Source of the DNA: Flavobacterium sp. Leaf82
GTDB taxonomy: Bacteria; Bacteroidota; Bacteroidia; Flavobacteriales; Flavobacteriaceae
Direction: 5' to 3'
Length of the DNA stretch: 64,000 bases
NCBI RefSeq assembly: GCF_001422725.1
Contig: NZ_LMMA01000032.1
Location: forward strand, 543,198-607,197
Both the position numbers and the translations under genes were made by a program. Below are positions 26,036 to 34,983 of the stretch, one piece after another (within the stretch, counting starts at the first letter, position 1; each line of letters starts with the position of its first letter). A model generated the notes under the pieces. The model was not told the origin of the DNA, did not search any database, and was given only the letters and a program-made list of their open reading frames with translations.

Positions 26036-26959
26036 GTGAAAACAACAAAATACTACTTCGCCGCTATTACCTGTTTTGTAATCTGGGGATTTTTCAGTTT
26101 GGTTTTAAGACCAATACACGATTATCCTTCCTTAGATATTTTATTCTATCGCGTATTTAGCTGTAGTATTTTAATGTTGCTTATTGCTTTTACATTCAAA
26201 AGAAAAAGAATGAAAGAAGCAGTAGAAACCTTTAAGTCAATGTCGGCTTTTGAGAAACGCAAAACAGTTTTATTGAATATTGGCGGAAGTGTTTTTCTAA
26301 TGGCAAACTGGTTTACATTTATTTATGTAATGAACCACGTAAGCGTAAAAGCAACTTCTCTGGCATATTTGGTCTGTCCAATTTTGACCACTTTACTGGC
26401 TTATTTTATTTTGCACGAAAAACTAAGCAAAACCCAATGGATGGCAGTAGGATTAAGCATTTCAGGATGTTTACTTTTATCTTACGCCAATATTATGGAC
26501 ATGTTTTTTAGTATCATTATAGGTTTTACATACGCCTCTTATTTAGTAAGTCAGCGTGTTAACAAAGGTTTTGATAAATTTATAATCCTAACATTTCATA
26601 TTTCGCTCGCAGCTTTGTTTTTATTGCCTTTTTATCCGGCTTACAGCGGTACAATTCCAACAGAATTTAAGTTTTATTTCTGTATCGAAACAATTGCGAT
26701 TTTATTTACCATATTTCCATTATTTCTTAATTTATATGCCCTTTCAGGAATTAATTCATCAACGGTAGGAATGCTTTTAAACATTAACCCAATGATCGCT
26801 TTTCTTCTGGCAATGTTTCTTTATAAAGAGCAATTTGGACTTATACAGATCGTTGCATACGGAATAGTCTTTCTGGCAGTTTTGGTATTCAACTCACATC
26901 ATATTTTTGCTATCAAGCAAAAGTTCGCCACAATATCCAAAGATTCTAAAACAACGTGA
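26036..26959 (+). CDS. EamA-family transporter (RarD/DMT type)
   Basis: 307 aa with ten hydrophobic segments, normal for a drug/metabolite transporter. It opens KTTKYYFAAITCFVIWGFFS. The two EamA halves meet at about residue 145 (SISGCLLLSYANIMDM). The start is a GTG at 26036, the only suitable in-frame codon before the first TM segment. It is transcribed divergently from the MocR regulator. MocR-EamA pairs usually export an amino acid or related compound. The intergenic stretch contains short CTGTAT direct repeats (about 25970-25985) that could be operator sites. Confidence 0.87.
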   Translation: MKTTKYYFAAITCFVIWGFFSLVLRPIHDYPSLDILFYRVFSCSILMLLIAFTFKRKRMKEAVETFKSMSAFEKRKTVLLNIGGSVFLMANWFTFIYVMNHVSVKATSLAYLVCPILTTLLAYFILHEKLSKTQWMAVGLSISGCLLLSYANIMDMFFSIIIGFTYASYLVSQRVNKGFDKFIILTFHISLAALFLLPFYPAYSGTIPTEFKFYFCIETIAILFTIFPLFLNLYALSGINSSTVGMLLNINPMIAFLLAMFLYKEQFGLIQIVAYGIVFLAVLVFNSHHIFAIKQKFATISKDSKTT

Positions 26960-27018
26960 GGTTTTTATTTTTTTATTGGTTTGAAATATTAATTACCCGA
27001 ATCTTACCAGGATATTTA

Positions 27019-27053
27019 AAACAGGAATGAAAATACTCATTCCTGTTTTTTTT
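27019..27053 (+). terminator. Terminator of the EamA gene (first of a duplicated pair)
   Basis: AAACAGGAATGA and TCATTCCTGTTT with a short loop and eight T. The block 26988-27055 recurs in modified form at 27191-27260. Confidence 0.75.
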
Positions 27054-27065
27054 ATTATAAAGTTT

Positions 27066-27166
27066 TTTGCCACGAATTACACGAATTTCCGCTAATTTTT
27101 TCTTCAATTCAGTTATCAATTCAAGAACAATTTTAATTCGTGAAAATTCGTGTAATTCGTGGCAAA
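27066..27166. repeat. CACGAATT inverted repeat
   Basis: The left arm TTGCCACGAATTACACGAAT and right arm ATTCGTGTAATTCGTGGCAA are near-perfect inverted repeats about 60 nt apart. A related copy is at 29692-29756. The gap 26960-27409 contains this repeat, two terminator-like hairpins and no gene. Confidence 0.75.
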
Positions 27167-27225
27167 CCTTTTTTCTATTCCCTAACAATTTTAATTAAAT
27201 TACCACAATCTTAACAGGATATCTA

Positions 27226-27258
27226 AGCAGGAATCACTATTTTCATTCCTGCTTTTTT
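27226..27258 (+). terminator. Second copy of the duplicated hairpin
   Basis: AAGCAGGAAT and ATTCCTGCTT around CACTATTTTC, then six T. It shares the upstream words AATCTTA-CAGGATAT with the hairpin at 27019. Confidence 0.6.
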
Positions 27259-27409
27259 ATGGAATAAAAAGCATGAAAAGAAATGTCACAGATTGTATGG
27301 ATTAATTTCTGCTTCTTAGGAAAAAAATTAGTGGTAATTAGTAGAATTCGTAGCTAAAAAAAGCATTTAATCTTTGGCAAAAAACAATACAAACCGAATA
27401 ACTATTTAT

Positions 27410-29671
27410 ATGAAAAATACCAAACTTCAAGCCTTTACTCCTTTATTTTATTTAGTGTGGTCTGATGATTTGTTGACTCAGAAAGAGTTTACAACTATTC
27501 AGAAATTTATCAATGACCTAACTTGGCTTTCGCCCGAAGAAAAACAAGAATTAGTGTCCAGATTAGACATCTCAAATCCGCCTTCGCGAAATGAACTCAC
27601 ACAATGGAAACTGGATATTGAAAAAAGCATTCAGAATAAAACAGATATAAAATCGATTTTTGATATTGCAGTTGCACTTTCAGAAAAAGACGTGGATATT
27701 TCGACCTTAGAATCCAATTTTATAAAACTTGAAAATGATCTTGGAATTTTAGGAGAAGAAGCACTTCAGAATTTCAAAACAAAAGCGAATTCTTTTACGG
27801 CAAATTCACAAACCAATTCAGATTTTGATATTCAAAAAATAACCAAAATTCTAAATGGCAAAGAAGCTGCTATTATCAATAAAGTAAAATCAGTTATTTC
27901 CAGACCTGAATTTGCTTATGAAACTTCTACAGATATCAATGTATATCGCCAAACGGTATATAGCTGGTGTAAAATCCTGGCCGAAGAAAATCTGGGAAAC
28001 ATGGCATATCCAAAACAATATGGCGGTGGAGAAAACATAGCCGATTATTTTGCGATTATGGAAACCCTAAGTTATCACGATTTGAGTCTGGTGATAAAAT
28101 TTGGCGTTCAGTTTGGACTTTGGGGAATGAGCGTTCAATCGTTAGGAACAGATAAACATTATGCCAAATACCTGAAAGATATTGGAACTTTAAAAATTCC
28201 GGGTTGTTTTGCAATGACAGAAACGCATCATGGTTCAAACGTAAAAGGACTGGAAACAACAGCAACTTACAATCATAACGATCAAACGTTTACAATTCAT
28301 ACACCAAACAAAAATGCTCAAAAAGAATATATTGGTAACGCAGCAGTTCACGGACAAATGGCGACTGTTTTTGCAAAGCTTGTTATTGATGGTCATGATT
28401 ATGGCGTAAATGCATTTGTGGTTCCGTTAAGAGATACAAACGGAAATACGTTAAACGGAATTACCATTGGTGATTGCGGACACAAAATGGGTTTAAACGG
28501 TGTAGATAACGGAACAATTAGCTTTGAAAATGTTGTGATTCCAAAAGAAAATATGCTCGATCGTTTTGCTTCCGTAAATGACAAAGGCGAATTCGAAAGC
28601 CCGATCCCGAGTGATAACAGACGCTTTTTTATCATGTTAGGAACCTTGGTAGGAGGACGAATCGGGATTCCGCGTTCAGCATTGGCTGCAGCCAAATCCG
28701 GATTAACAATTGCCATTCGATATAGCGATCAACGCAGACAATTTGGACCAGAAGGAGGTTCTGAAGTTCCGATTTTAAATTACAGAATGCACCAACGCAG
28801 GTTGATTCCGCCATTGGCAAAAACCTACGCTGTACATTTTGCTTTGCAATACTTAACAAATCGCTTCCTGAATAAAACCGAAGCAGAAATGCAGGAAATC
28901 GAAGCTCTGGCAGCAGGAATGAAATCCTATTCGACGTGGAGTACAAGGGATATTCTACAGGAATGCCGCGAAGCGTGTGGCGGAAAAGGATATTTGTCTG
29001 AAAATCGAATCGACGCTTTAAAAAATGATACCGAAATCTACACCACTTTTGAAGGTGATAATACTGTTTTGATGCAATTGGTAGCTAAAAACCGTTTATC
29101 AGAGTTCAGAAAATCGTTTGGAGAAATGGGATCTCTCGGAATTATTAATTATGTATACGAAAATGCCAAAACAGCCATCACAGAAAAAAATCCAATCGCA
29201 ACGCGTAAAACTGATGATGAACATTTATTAGATAATGAGTTTCATTTGCAGGCTTTTATTCATAGAGAAAAGACAATTCTTGCTTCTGCCGCACGACGTA
29301 TCAAAAAATTGGTCGATGGTGGTTTAGAACCATATGATGCCTTTAATGTTGTGCAACACCAAATGATCGATGTCGCTCAGGCATATTTAGAAAGAGTGGT
29401 TCTGGAGCAATTTCAATTAGCAATAAAAGAAATAGAAGATGTTCAATCAAAAGAAATATTGACAAAACTGAATCATTTATATGCGCTTTCGCAAATAGAG
29501 AAAAACAAAGCCTGGTATCTTGAAGATGGATATATGGAAGCTGTAAAAACCAAAGCAATCCGTAAAATGGTCAACCAGCTTTGTTGGGATATTCGTCCTG
29601 ATGCGGTTTCGCTGGTAAATGCTTTTGATATTCCGGAGAGTTGTCTGTCGGCGCCAATTGCGGTTAGATAA
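27410..29671 (+). CDS. Acyl-CoA dehydrogenase/oxidase-like flavoprotein
   Basis: 753 aa, about twice the size of a classical acyl-CoA dehydrogenase and close to peroxisomal acyl-CoA oxidases. FAD and substrate motifs of the oxidase type: FAMTETHHGSNVKGLETTAT, GQMATVFAKLVIDG, CGGKGYLSENRIDALKND and EIYTTFEGDNTVLMQLVAKN. It should catalyse alpha,beta-desaturation of long-chain acyl-CoA in beta-oxidation; oxidase versus dehydrogenase activity cannot be decided by reading. The ATG at 27410 was chosen over a TTG at 27374 that overlaps a -7-like box (AATCTTTG). Confidence 0.88.
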   Translation: MKNTKLQAFTPLFYLVWSDDLLTQKEFTTIQKFINDLTWLSPEEKQELVSRLDISNPPSRNELTQWKLDIEKSIQNKTDIKSIFDIAVALSEKDVDISTLESNFIKLENDLGILGEEALQNFKTKANSFTANSQTNSDFDIQKITKILNGKEAAIINKVKSVISRPEFAYETSTDINVYRQTVYSWCKILAEENLGNMAYPKQYGGGENIADYFAIMETLSYHDLSLVIKFGVQFGLWGMSVQSLGTDKHYAKYLKDIGTLKIPGCFAMTETHHGSNVKGLETTATYNHNDQTFTIHTPNKNAQKEYIGNAAVHGQMATVFAKLVIDGHDYGVNAFVVPLRDTNGNTLNGITIGDCGHKMGLNGVDNGTISFENVVIPKENMLDRFASVNDKGEFESPIPSDNRRFFIMLGTLVGGRIGIPRSALAAAKSGLTIAIRYSDQRRQFGPEGGSEVPILNYRMHQRRLIPPLAKTYAVHFALQYLTNRFLNKTEAEMQEIEALAAGMKSYSTWSTRDILQECREACGGKGYLSENRIDALKNDTEIYTTFEGDNTVLMQLVAKNRLSEFRKSFGEMGSLGIINYVYENAKTAITEKNPIATRKTDDEHLLDNEFHLQAFIHREKTILASAARRIKKLVDGGLEPYDAFNVVQHQMIDVAQAYLERVVLEQFQLAIKEIEDVQSKEILTKLNHLYALSQIEKNKAWYLEDGYMEAVKTKAIRKMVNQLCWDIRPDAVSLVNAFDIPESCLSAPIAVR

Positions 29672-29691
29672 AGGTTTAGCTTTATGCTTTT

Positions 29692-29756
29692 TTAGCCACG
29701 AATTCACGAATTTTTTCTTGAACTATTATTGAGAATTATTCGTGAATTCGTAGCTA
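29692..29756. repeat. CACGAATT inverted repeat, second copy
   Basis: GCCACGAATTCACGAATTTT and ATTCGTGAATTCGTAGC arms, the same family as 27066-27166 with a shorter loop. Confidence 0.7.
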
Positions 29757-29765
29757 TTTTTTTTA

Positions 29766-29862
29766 GGAGCTAATCCCGCTCCAGAAGCCTCGGGACGTTC
29801 CAATCTTTTGGCTCTCGATCGGGATCGCCACAAAAGGATTTCCACTTCCATCAGGGCTAGGG
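29766..29862 (-). repeat. Structured dispersed repeat (RNA-like), copy 1
   Basis: Read on the minus strand it begins CCTAGCCCTGATGGAAGTGG, then AAATCCTTTTG, a variable hairpin (TGGC ... GCCA), AAAAGATTGGAACG and finally GGGATTAGCTCC. Copy 2 at 55439-55524 keeps the flanks but replaces the hairpin with CTTGCT-TCTTT-AGCAAG, so pairing is kept while sequence is not. It has no coding capacity. It may correspond to a known Bacteroidetes RNA motif such as Flavo-1; this is untested. The rest of the gap 29672-30033 shows nothing more. Confidence 0.6.
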
Positions 29863-30033
29863 TAACCATTTTCAGAACAATATTTTCGTATAGATTGTCG
29901 TCTCCGGAGATGATATTTATGGAGATATTTTCAAAAAAAATCTTTTTTAATCCTCTTAATCTGTTGCAAAAAAATAATCGTTTGTAATAACAAAGAAGCT
30001 TTTGTTATTATTTATTTTATATCATAAAGTATT

Positions 30034-30378
30034 TTAAATCATTGTTTTATTAAAATAACTTGCCTTTTCAAAGTCTTTAATATTAATAGAAATCACAGGA
30101 ACTTCTGGAAGGATTTTATTTAGCGTTGTTACAATAGCTTTCGATAATTGGGCTTTTTGATCCGTATTTCTCCCTTCCATAATGTATCCAAAAACGTGAA
30201 TGAAATCGTCTAAGGAATTTCCGTTATTATAATAGGAAAACGGATTAATGCGAACCTTAATTTCAGATTCAGTAAAAAGATCCGTTGATGCTGCAGCATT
30301 AAAAACTTCCTGCATAATATCGTCTGCAGATTTTAAACGAATTACATTTTCAGAACAATCAATTATAAAGTGAGGCAT
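30034..30378 (-). CDS. 5-carboxymethyl-2-hydroxymuconate isomerase-like tautomerase
   Basis: 114 aa. It begins MPHFIIDCSENV, matching the CHMI opening with the catalytic Pro directly after Met (Pro2 becomes the N-terminal base after Met removal). Further family-like parts are KVRINPFSYYNNGNSLDDFI and GRNTDQKAQLSKAIVTTL. CHMI acts in homoprotocatechuate degradation, but no other gene of that pathway is near, so a general tautomerase role is equally possible. The start was set at Pro2's Met, since a 17-residue extension would separate Pro from the N-terminus. Confidence 0.82.
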   Translation of the reverse strand: MPHFIIDCSENVIRLKSADDIMQEVFNAAASTDLFTESEIKVRINPFSYYNNGNSLDDFIHVFGYIMEGRNTDQKAQLSKAIVTTLNKILPEVPVISINIKDFEKASYFNKTMI

Positions 30379-30411
30379 TTGTATGTAGTTGAGGTTTATA
30401 AAAAGTACAAT

Positions 30412-30419
30412 CAAATTTA
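30412..30419 (-). promoter_or_regulatory. -7 box of the tautomerase gene
   Basis: TAAATTTG on the minus strand, an exact TAnnTTTG, 33 nt before the chosen ATG. It also falls inside the longer alternative reading frame, supporting the shorter protein. Confidence 0.55.
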
Positions 30420-30621
30420 CGAAAAACAAGTATCAAAACAGCTTTAATACACAGCAACTGAGATTTATTTTTTAAAATAAAAAATGCACTTTTAAAAAAG
30501 TGAAATGTATTTTTATAGATGAAAAATTATGCTTCTATGATGTTTAATTTTATTTTTTGCGTGTTACAAAAAACAAAATTTACGACTTACTAAATAATTC
30601 AGTTTTGTTTGTACACTTTCT

Positions 30622-30629
30622 TATATTTG
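30622..30629 (+). promoter_or_regulatory. -7 box of the DUF6377 gene
   Basis: TATATTTG, an exact consensus, 25 nt before the TTG start. A TTTG at 30604-30607 is only 14 nt upstream, too close for a normal -33 box. Confidence 0.55.
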
Positions 30630-30654
30630 TAAGTCTCATTATATTTTAATTGGT

Positions 30655-32298
30655 TTGAAAAATTATCCGTTGTTTTTGCTGTTCGTTCTTTTAAGTATTC
30701 CTGTTTATTCATCAGACAGTACTGATACTATTTTGGCAAAGTTAAACGACGCTCTAAAAAATAAAGGGCATTATGTTCGCCTGAAGGAAGAACGAATTTT
30801 GAATTTCAAAAAAATCAAGTCAGATGATTTGACAAAGGAACAAGAATACAATTACAACAAAACATTATATACAGAATATCAAAAATTCAATTCAGATTCG
30901 GCTATATTTTACGTAAAAAAGAACCTTAAAATTGCTGCCAAACTTGATAATAAGGAATTGCAAAACCTGGCAAATTTACAATTGGTAACTCTTTATTCTT
31001 CTTCAGGAAAATACCGTGAATCTGAAGCACTTTTAAAAAGTATCGATAAAAATACCCTTTCAAAAGCGTTGCTTCAAAATTATTATGTTGCCTATAGAGA
31101 ATTCTTCGAGCATTATGCCGCCAATAGTTACGACATAAAATACATTCATCAGATAAGACAATATCGCGATTCATTATTGTCTGTTTTAGATAAAGGTACA
31201 TTACTTTACCGCATTACAAAAATTCAGCAAGTAATGTCTCAAAAAAAATTCGACATTGCAGAGAAGCAGTTGTTACATATATTTAATAATATTAAAGAAG
31301 ACAATTCGCAATATGCCATGATTACCTATCTTTTGGGCAGTATTTATGAGGCAACACATCAATTAGAATCAAGGAAAAAATATTATGCACTTTCGGCTAC
31401 TTCAGATATAAGAAACGCAAATAAGGACAATGCCTCTTTGCAGGAACTGGCACTTGTTTTTTATAAGATTGGCGATGTTGATATGGCATATAAGCTAACA
31501 CAATCAGCAATCGAAGATGCCCTTTATTGCAATGTACAATTTAGGACTTTATTAATGTCTGAGGTTTATTCGATCATTAATACGGTTTATCTGGAGAGAG
31601 AAGCACAACGAAAAACCGAATTACAGTTGTATCTTTTATGCATTAGTTTACTTTCGGCATTTTTGATTGTTGCGATCATTTACGTCTACAAGCAAATGAA
31701 AAAAGTATCCAGAATACGTGGAGAATTGTATGAAACAAGCCAAAAACTGGCAGAATTAAATAAAGATATCACAGAAACTAATAATCAGCTTCAGGAACGT
31801 AATGCACAGTTATCAGAATCAAATCATATTAAAGAAGAGTATATAGCGCATTTTTTCAGCCTTTGTTCGACTTACATCAATAAACTCGAAAATTACCGTA
31901 TTATTTTAAATAAAAAAGCAACGGCAAAACAGTTTGATGAGATTTACAAAATGCTAAAATCTACGACATTGGTCGATAACGAACTGGAAGAATTGTACAA
32001 GAATTTTGATATTATATTTCTGAATTTATATCCCACTTTCGTCAAAGATTTCAATGCACTTTTAATTAAGGAAGAACAGATAGTTCTAAAACAGGGAGAA
32101 TTGCTGAATACTGAATTACGAATTTTTGCCTTAATTCGTTTAGGAATTACTGACAGCGTAAAAATTGCGGCCTTCCTTCGGTACTCTTTAAGTACGATTT
32201 ATAATTACAGGACCAGAGCTCGAAATAAAGCCGCAGTTTCTCGAAATGATTTCGAAGAAATGGTCATTAAAATAGGCTTGATCTCTATAAAAGTCTAA
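30655..32298 (+). CDS. DUF6377 membrane-bound regulator with TPR-like sensor
   Basis: 547 aa. The N-terminal signal sequence (MKNYPLFLLFVLLSIPVYS) starts from a TTG at 30655; no ATG precedes it in frame. Residues about 25-310 form a helical TPR-like region. One TM segment (LYLLCISLLSAFLIVAIIYV) lies at about residues 324-343, then a coiled coil (YETSQKLAELNKDITETNNQ...). The C-terminal cytoplasmic domain ends in an HTH-like stretch (RIFALIRLGITDSVKIAAFL, then YSLSTIYNYRTRARNKA). This is the DUF6377 layout of Bacteroidetes, a one-protein regulator spanning the membrane. It lies directly upstream of a GH3 glycosidase gene, so glycan-responsive control is plausible. Confidence 0.83.
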   Translation: MKNYPLFLLFVLLSIPVYSSDSTDTILAKLNDALKNKGHYVRLKEERILNFKKIKSDDLTKEQEYNYNKTLYTEYQKFNSDSAIFYVKKNLKIAAKLDNKELQNLANLQLVTLYSSSGKYRESEALLKSIDKNTLSKALLQNYYVAYREFFEHYAANSYDIKYIHQIRQYRDSLLSVLDKGTLLYRITKIQQVMSQKKFDIAEKQLLHIFNNIKEDNSQYAMITYLLGSIYEATHQLESRKKYYALSATSDIRNANKDNASLQELALVFYKIGDVDMAYKLTQSAIEDALYCNVQFRTLLMSEVYSIINTVYLEREAQRKTELQLYLLCISLLSAFLIVAIIYVYKQMKKVSRIRGELYETSQKLAELNKDITETNNQLQERNAQLSESNHIKEEYIAHFFSLCSTYINKLENYRIILNKKATAKQFDEIYKMLKSTTLVDNELEELYKNFDIIFLNLYPTFVKDFNALLIKEEQIVLKQGELLNTELRIFALIRLGITDSVKIAAFLRYSLSTIYNYRTRARNKAAVSRNDFEEMVIKIGLISIKV

Positions 32299-32509
32299 AT
32301 ATTTATTTTAAATCCACTACTTTTTTTGCTGTTTATTTTTATTTAAAAATTTGATTATCAGTATTTTGATTTTTTATTTCACTACTTTTTTTCGTTTAAA
32401 AATTCAAGACTAACTATAACGTTTTAGCTTTACAATATTATTAGAAGGTATATATGACATTATAGTGCCTTTTAGATTTTAAATTAAATGCTTTAATAAA
32501 TTAATAGTT

Positions 32510-34726
32510 ATGTTTAAAAACGTTAAAACAATTCTTGTTTTACTTTTGTTGAGCTCGATTGGTGTAAATGCACAGAGCAAAGTTCCGGTTTATCTGGACG
32601 ATAAAAAACCAATAGATGAGCGTGTAGAAGATGCTCTTAAAAGAATGACAACAGAAGAAAAAATTGCGATAATTCACGCGCAATCTAAATTTAGTTCTCC
32701 TGGTGTAAAACGTCTTGGAATTCCGGAAAACTGGATGACTGACGGACCACACGGAATTCGTACTGAAGTTAAATGGGATGAATGGGATCAGGCAGGCTGG
32801 ACAAACGATTCTTGTATCGCATTTCCGGCTCTTACAGCACTTTCTGCAACCTGGAACAAAGAATTATCTTCTTTATATGGTAAATCAATTGGAGAAGAAG
32901 CACGTTACCGTAACAAAAATGTATTATTAGGACCCGGAGTTAATATCTACAGAACCCCATTAAACGGTCGTAATTTCGAATATATGGGCGAAGATCCTTT
33001 CTTAGCCGCTAAAATGGTTGTTCCTTATATAAAAGGAGTTCAGTCTAATGGAGTTGCTGCCTGTGTTAAGCACTTTGCCTTAAACAATCAGGAAACAAAC
33101 CGTAACTCTGTAAATGTAATTGTTGATGATCGTGCTTTGTACGAAATTTATCTTCCAGCTTTTAAAGCAGCCGTTCAGGAAGGTGATGCGTGGGCAATTA
33201 TGGGATCTTACAATAAATATAAAGGACAGCAATGTTGCCATAACGAATTTTTACTTAATGATATTCTTCGCGGAGAATGGGGTTTCAAAGGTGTTGTAGT
33301 TTCAGATTGGGGAGGAGTTAACGATACTAAACAAGCGATTCATAATGGTCTTGATATGGAATTTGGTTCCTGGACAAACGGACTTTCATGGGGAACAAGT
33401 AATGCATATGATAATTATTTCTTAGCAAAACCTTATTCTGAAATGATTAGAAAAGGAGAAGTTGGAACGAAAGAATTAGACGAAAAAGTACGTCGTGTTT
33501 TACGCTTGGCTTTTTTAACTACAATGGATAGAAACAGACCTTTTGGATCTTTTGGTACAGAAGAACACGCAAAAGCAGGTTTGAAAATTGCTGAAGAAGG
33601 AATTGTATTGCTTCAAAACAACAATAATATTTTGCCAATTAATCTTTCTAAAACAAAGAAAATCGCTGTTATTGGAGAGAATGCCATCAAAATGATGACT
33701 GTAGGCGGAGGAAGTTCTTCGCTTAAAGCAAGATATGAAATTACGCCTCTTGAAGGATTAAAGAAAAGAATTGGTAATCAGGCTGAAATCGTTTATGCCC
33801 GTGGTTATGTTGGAGATCCAACAAGTAATTATAACGGAGTTATTGCGAAAGTAAGTTTAGAAGAAAAACGTTCTCCGGCTGAATTGACTGCAGAAGCTCT
33901 TCAAGTAGCCAAAGATGCAGATATTGTAATTTTTATTGGAGGTTTGAACAAAAGCGAAAATCAGGATGACGAAGGACATGACCGTAAACAACTAGGTTTG
34001 CCATATGGTCAGGATAAATTAATTACAGATTTAGTTAAAGTAAATAAAAATGTAGTTTTTGTAAATATTTCAGGAAATGCTGTGGCAATGCCGTGGGTAA
34101 AAGAAGTTCCGGGAATATTACAAGGATGGTTTTTAGGTACAGAAGCAGGAAATGCTTTAGCAAACGTTTTGGTTGGAGATGTAAATCCTTCGGGAAAATT
34201 AACGTTTACTTTTCCTGTAAAATTAGCAGATAACGGAGCACATGCTTTAGGAGAATTTCCTGGTGGAGACGAGGTAAAATATAACGAAAGCATCTTTGTA
34301 GGATACCGTTGGACAGACAAACAAAAAGTAAAACCGTTGTTTTCTTTTGGTCACGGATTAAGCTACACGACTTTTGAATATGGAAAAGTAACAGCTGACA
34401 AAAAACAAATTGCTTCCGGAGATCAAATTACATTTTCTGTTAAAGTAAAAAATACAGGATCAAGAGAAGGTTCTGAGATTGTTCAGCTTTATATCAGCGA
34501 TCTAAAATCTTCATTGCCACGTCCGGTAAAAGAATTAAAAGGATTTGATAAAGTTTCGCTTAAAGCAGGAGAAGAAAAAACAGTGACTTTTACAATAGAC
34601 AAAACAGCATTAAGCTTTTTTGATGATAAAAAACACGACTGGGTTGCTGAACCGGGTGCTTTTGAAGCAATCGTTGGAGCATCTTCTACAGATATAAAAT
34701 CTAAAGTAAGTTTCTCACTTCAATAA
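32510..34726 (+). CDS. GH3-family beta-glucosidase-type glycosidase
   Basis: 738 aa with the signal peptide MFKNVKTILVLLLLSSIGVNAQ. The GH3 N-terminal TIM barrel includes WMTDGPHGIRTE, GPGVNIYRTPLNGRNFEYMG, CVKHFALNNQETNR and the nucleophile Asp in GVVVSDWGGVND. The GH3 C-terminal domain follows (EEGIVLLQNNNNILPIN, GQDKLITDLVKVNKNVV), and then a fibronectin-III-like domain ending VAEPGAFEAIVGASS. It is exported and hydrolyses beta-linked glucosides or xylosides in the periplasm. It lies downstream of the DUF6377 regulator. Substrate is not readable; there is no SusC/D pair nearby. Confidence 0.92.
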   Translation: MFKNVKTILVLLLLSSIGVNAQSKVPVYLDDKKPIDERVEDALKRMTTEEKIAIIHAQSKFSSPGVKRLGIPENWMTDGPHGIRTEVKWDEWDQAGWTNDSCIAFPALTALSATWNKELSSLYGKSIGEEARYRNKNVLLGPGVNIYRTPLNGRNFEYMGEDPFLAAKMVVPYIKGVQSNGVAACVKHFALNNQETNRNSVNVIVDDRALYEIYLPAFKAAVQEGDAWAIMGSYNKYKGQQCCHNEFLLNDILRGEWGFKGVVVSDWGGVNDTKQAIHNGLDMEFGSWTNGLSWGTSNAYDNYFLAKPYSEMIRKGEVGTKELDEKVRRVLRLAFLTTMDRNRPFGSFGTEEHAKAGLKIAEEGIVLLQNNNNILPINLSKTKKIAVIGENAIKMMTVGGGSSSLKARYEITPLEGLKKRIGNQAEIVYARGYVGDPTSNYNGVIAKVSLEEKRSPAELTAEALQVAKDADIVIFIGGLNKSENQDDEGHDRKQLGLPYGQDKLITDLVKVNKNVVFVNISGNAVAMPWVKEVPGILQGWFLGTEAGNALANVLVGDVNPSGKLTFTFPVKLADNGAHALGEFPGGDEVKYNESIFVGYRWTDKQKVKPLFSFGHGLSYTTFEYGKVTADKKQIASGDQITFSVKVKNTGSREGSEIVQLYISDLKSSLPRPVKELKGFDKVSLKAGEEKTVTFTIDKTALSFFDDKKHDWVAEPGAFEAIVGASSTDIKSKVSFSLQ

Positions 34727-34754
34727 TTTCATTATTTCTAAATTGGTTGGTTGT

Positions 34755-34790
34755 AAAGCTGCAATTGTAAAAAATTGCGGCTTTGCTTTT
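34755..34790 (+). terminator. Probable terminator of the GH3 gene
   Basis: AAAGCTGCAATT and AATTGCGGCTTT with one G-U pair and a 6-nt loop. The T-run afterwards is short (GCTTTT). Confidence 0.55.
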
Positions 34791-34983
34791 AACATTCAAA
34801 TATAAAAATAAATTTTACCATTAAAAGATTAAGACAATTAATCCGGTTTTGATTAAACTTTTTAATGACGGTGTTTTAGATACTTTATGCTTAAATCATT
34901 ACATATAAAAATTGTCTAAAAAATACTACTTTAGCTTACGCCAAAAAAATAAACCTAACCTTTAACCACCAAAAAATATTTTT

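Noticed and set aside
28399..28946. Two minus-strand ORFs of 105 and 104 codons within the acyl-CoA dehydrogenase gene
   Set aside because: Antisense shadows of a well-supported coding frame.
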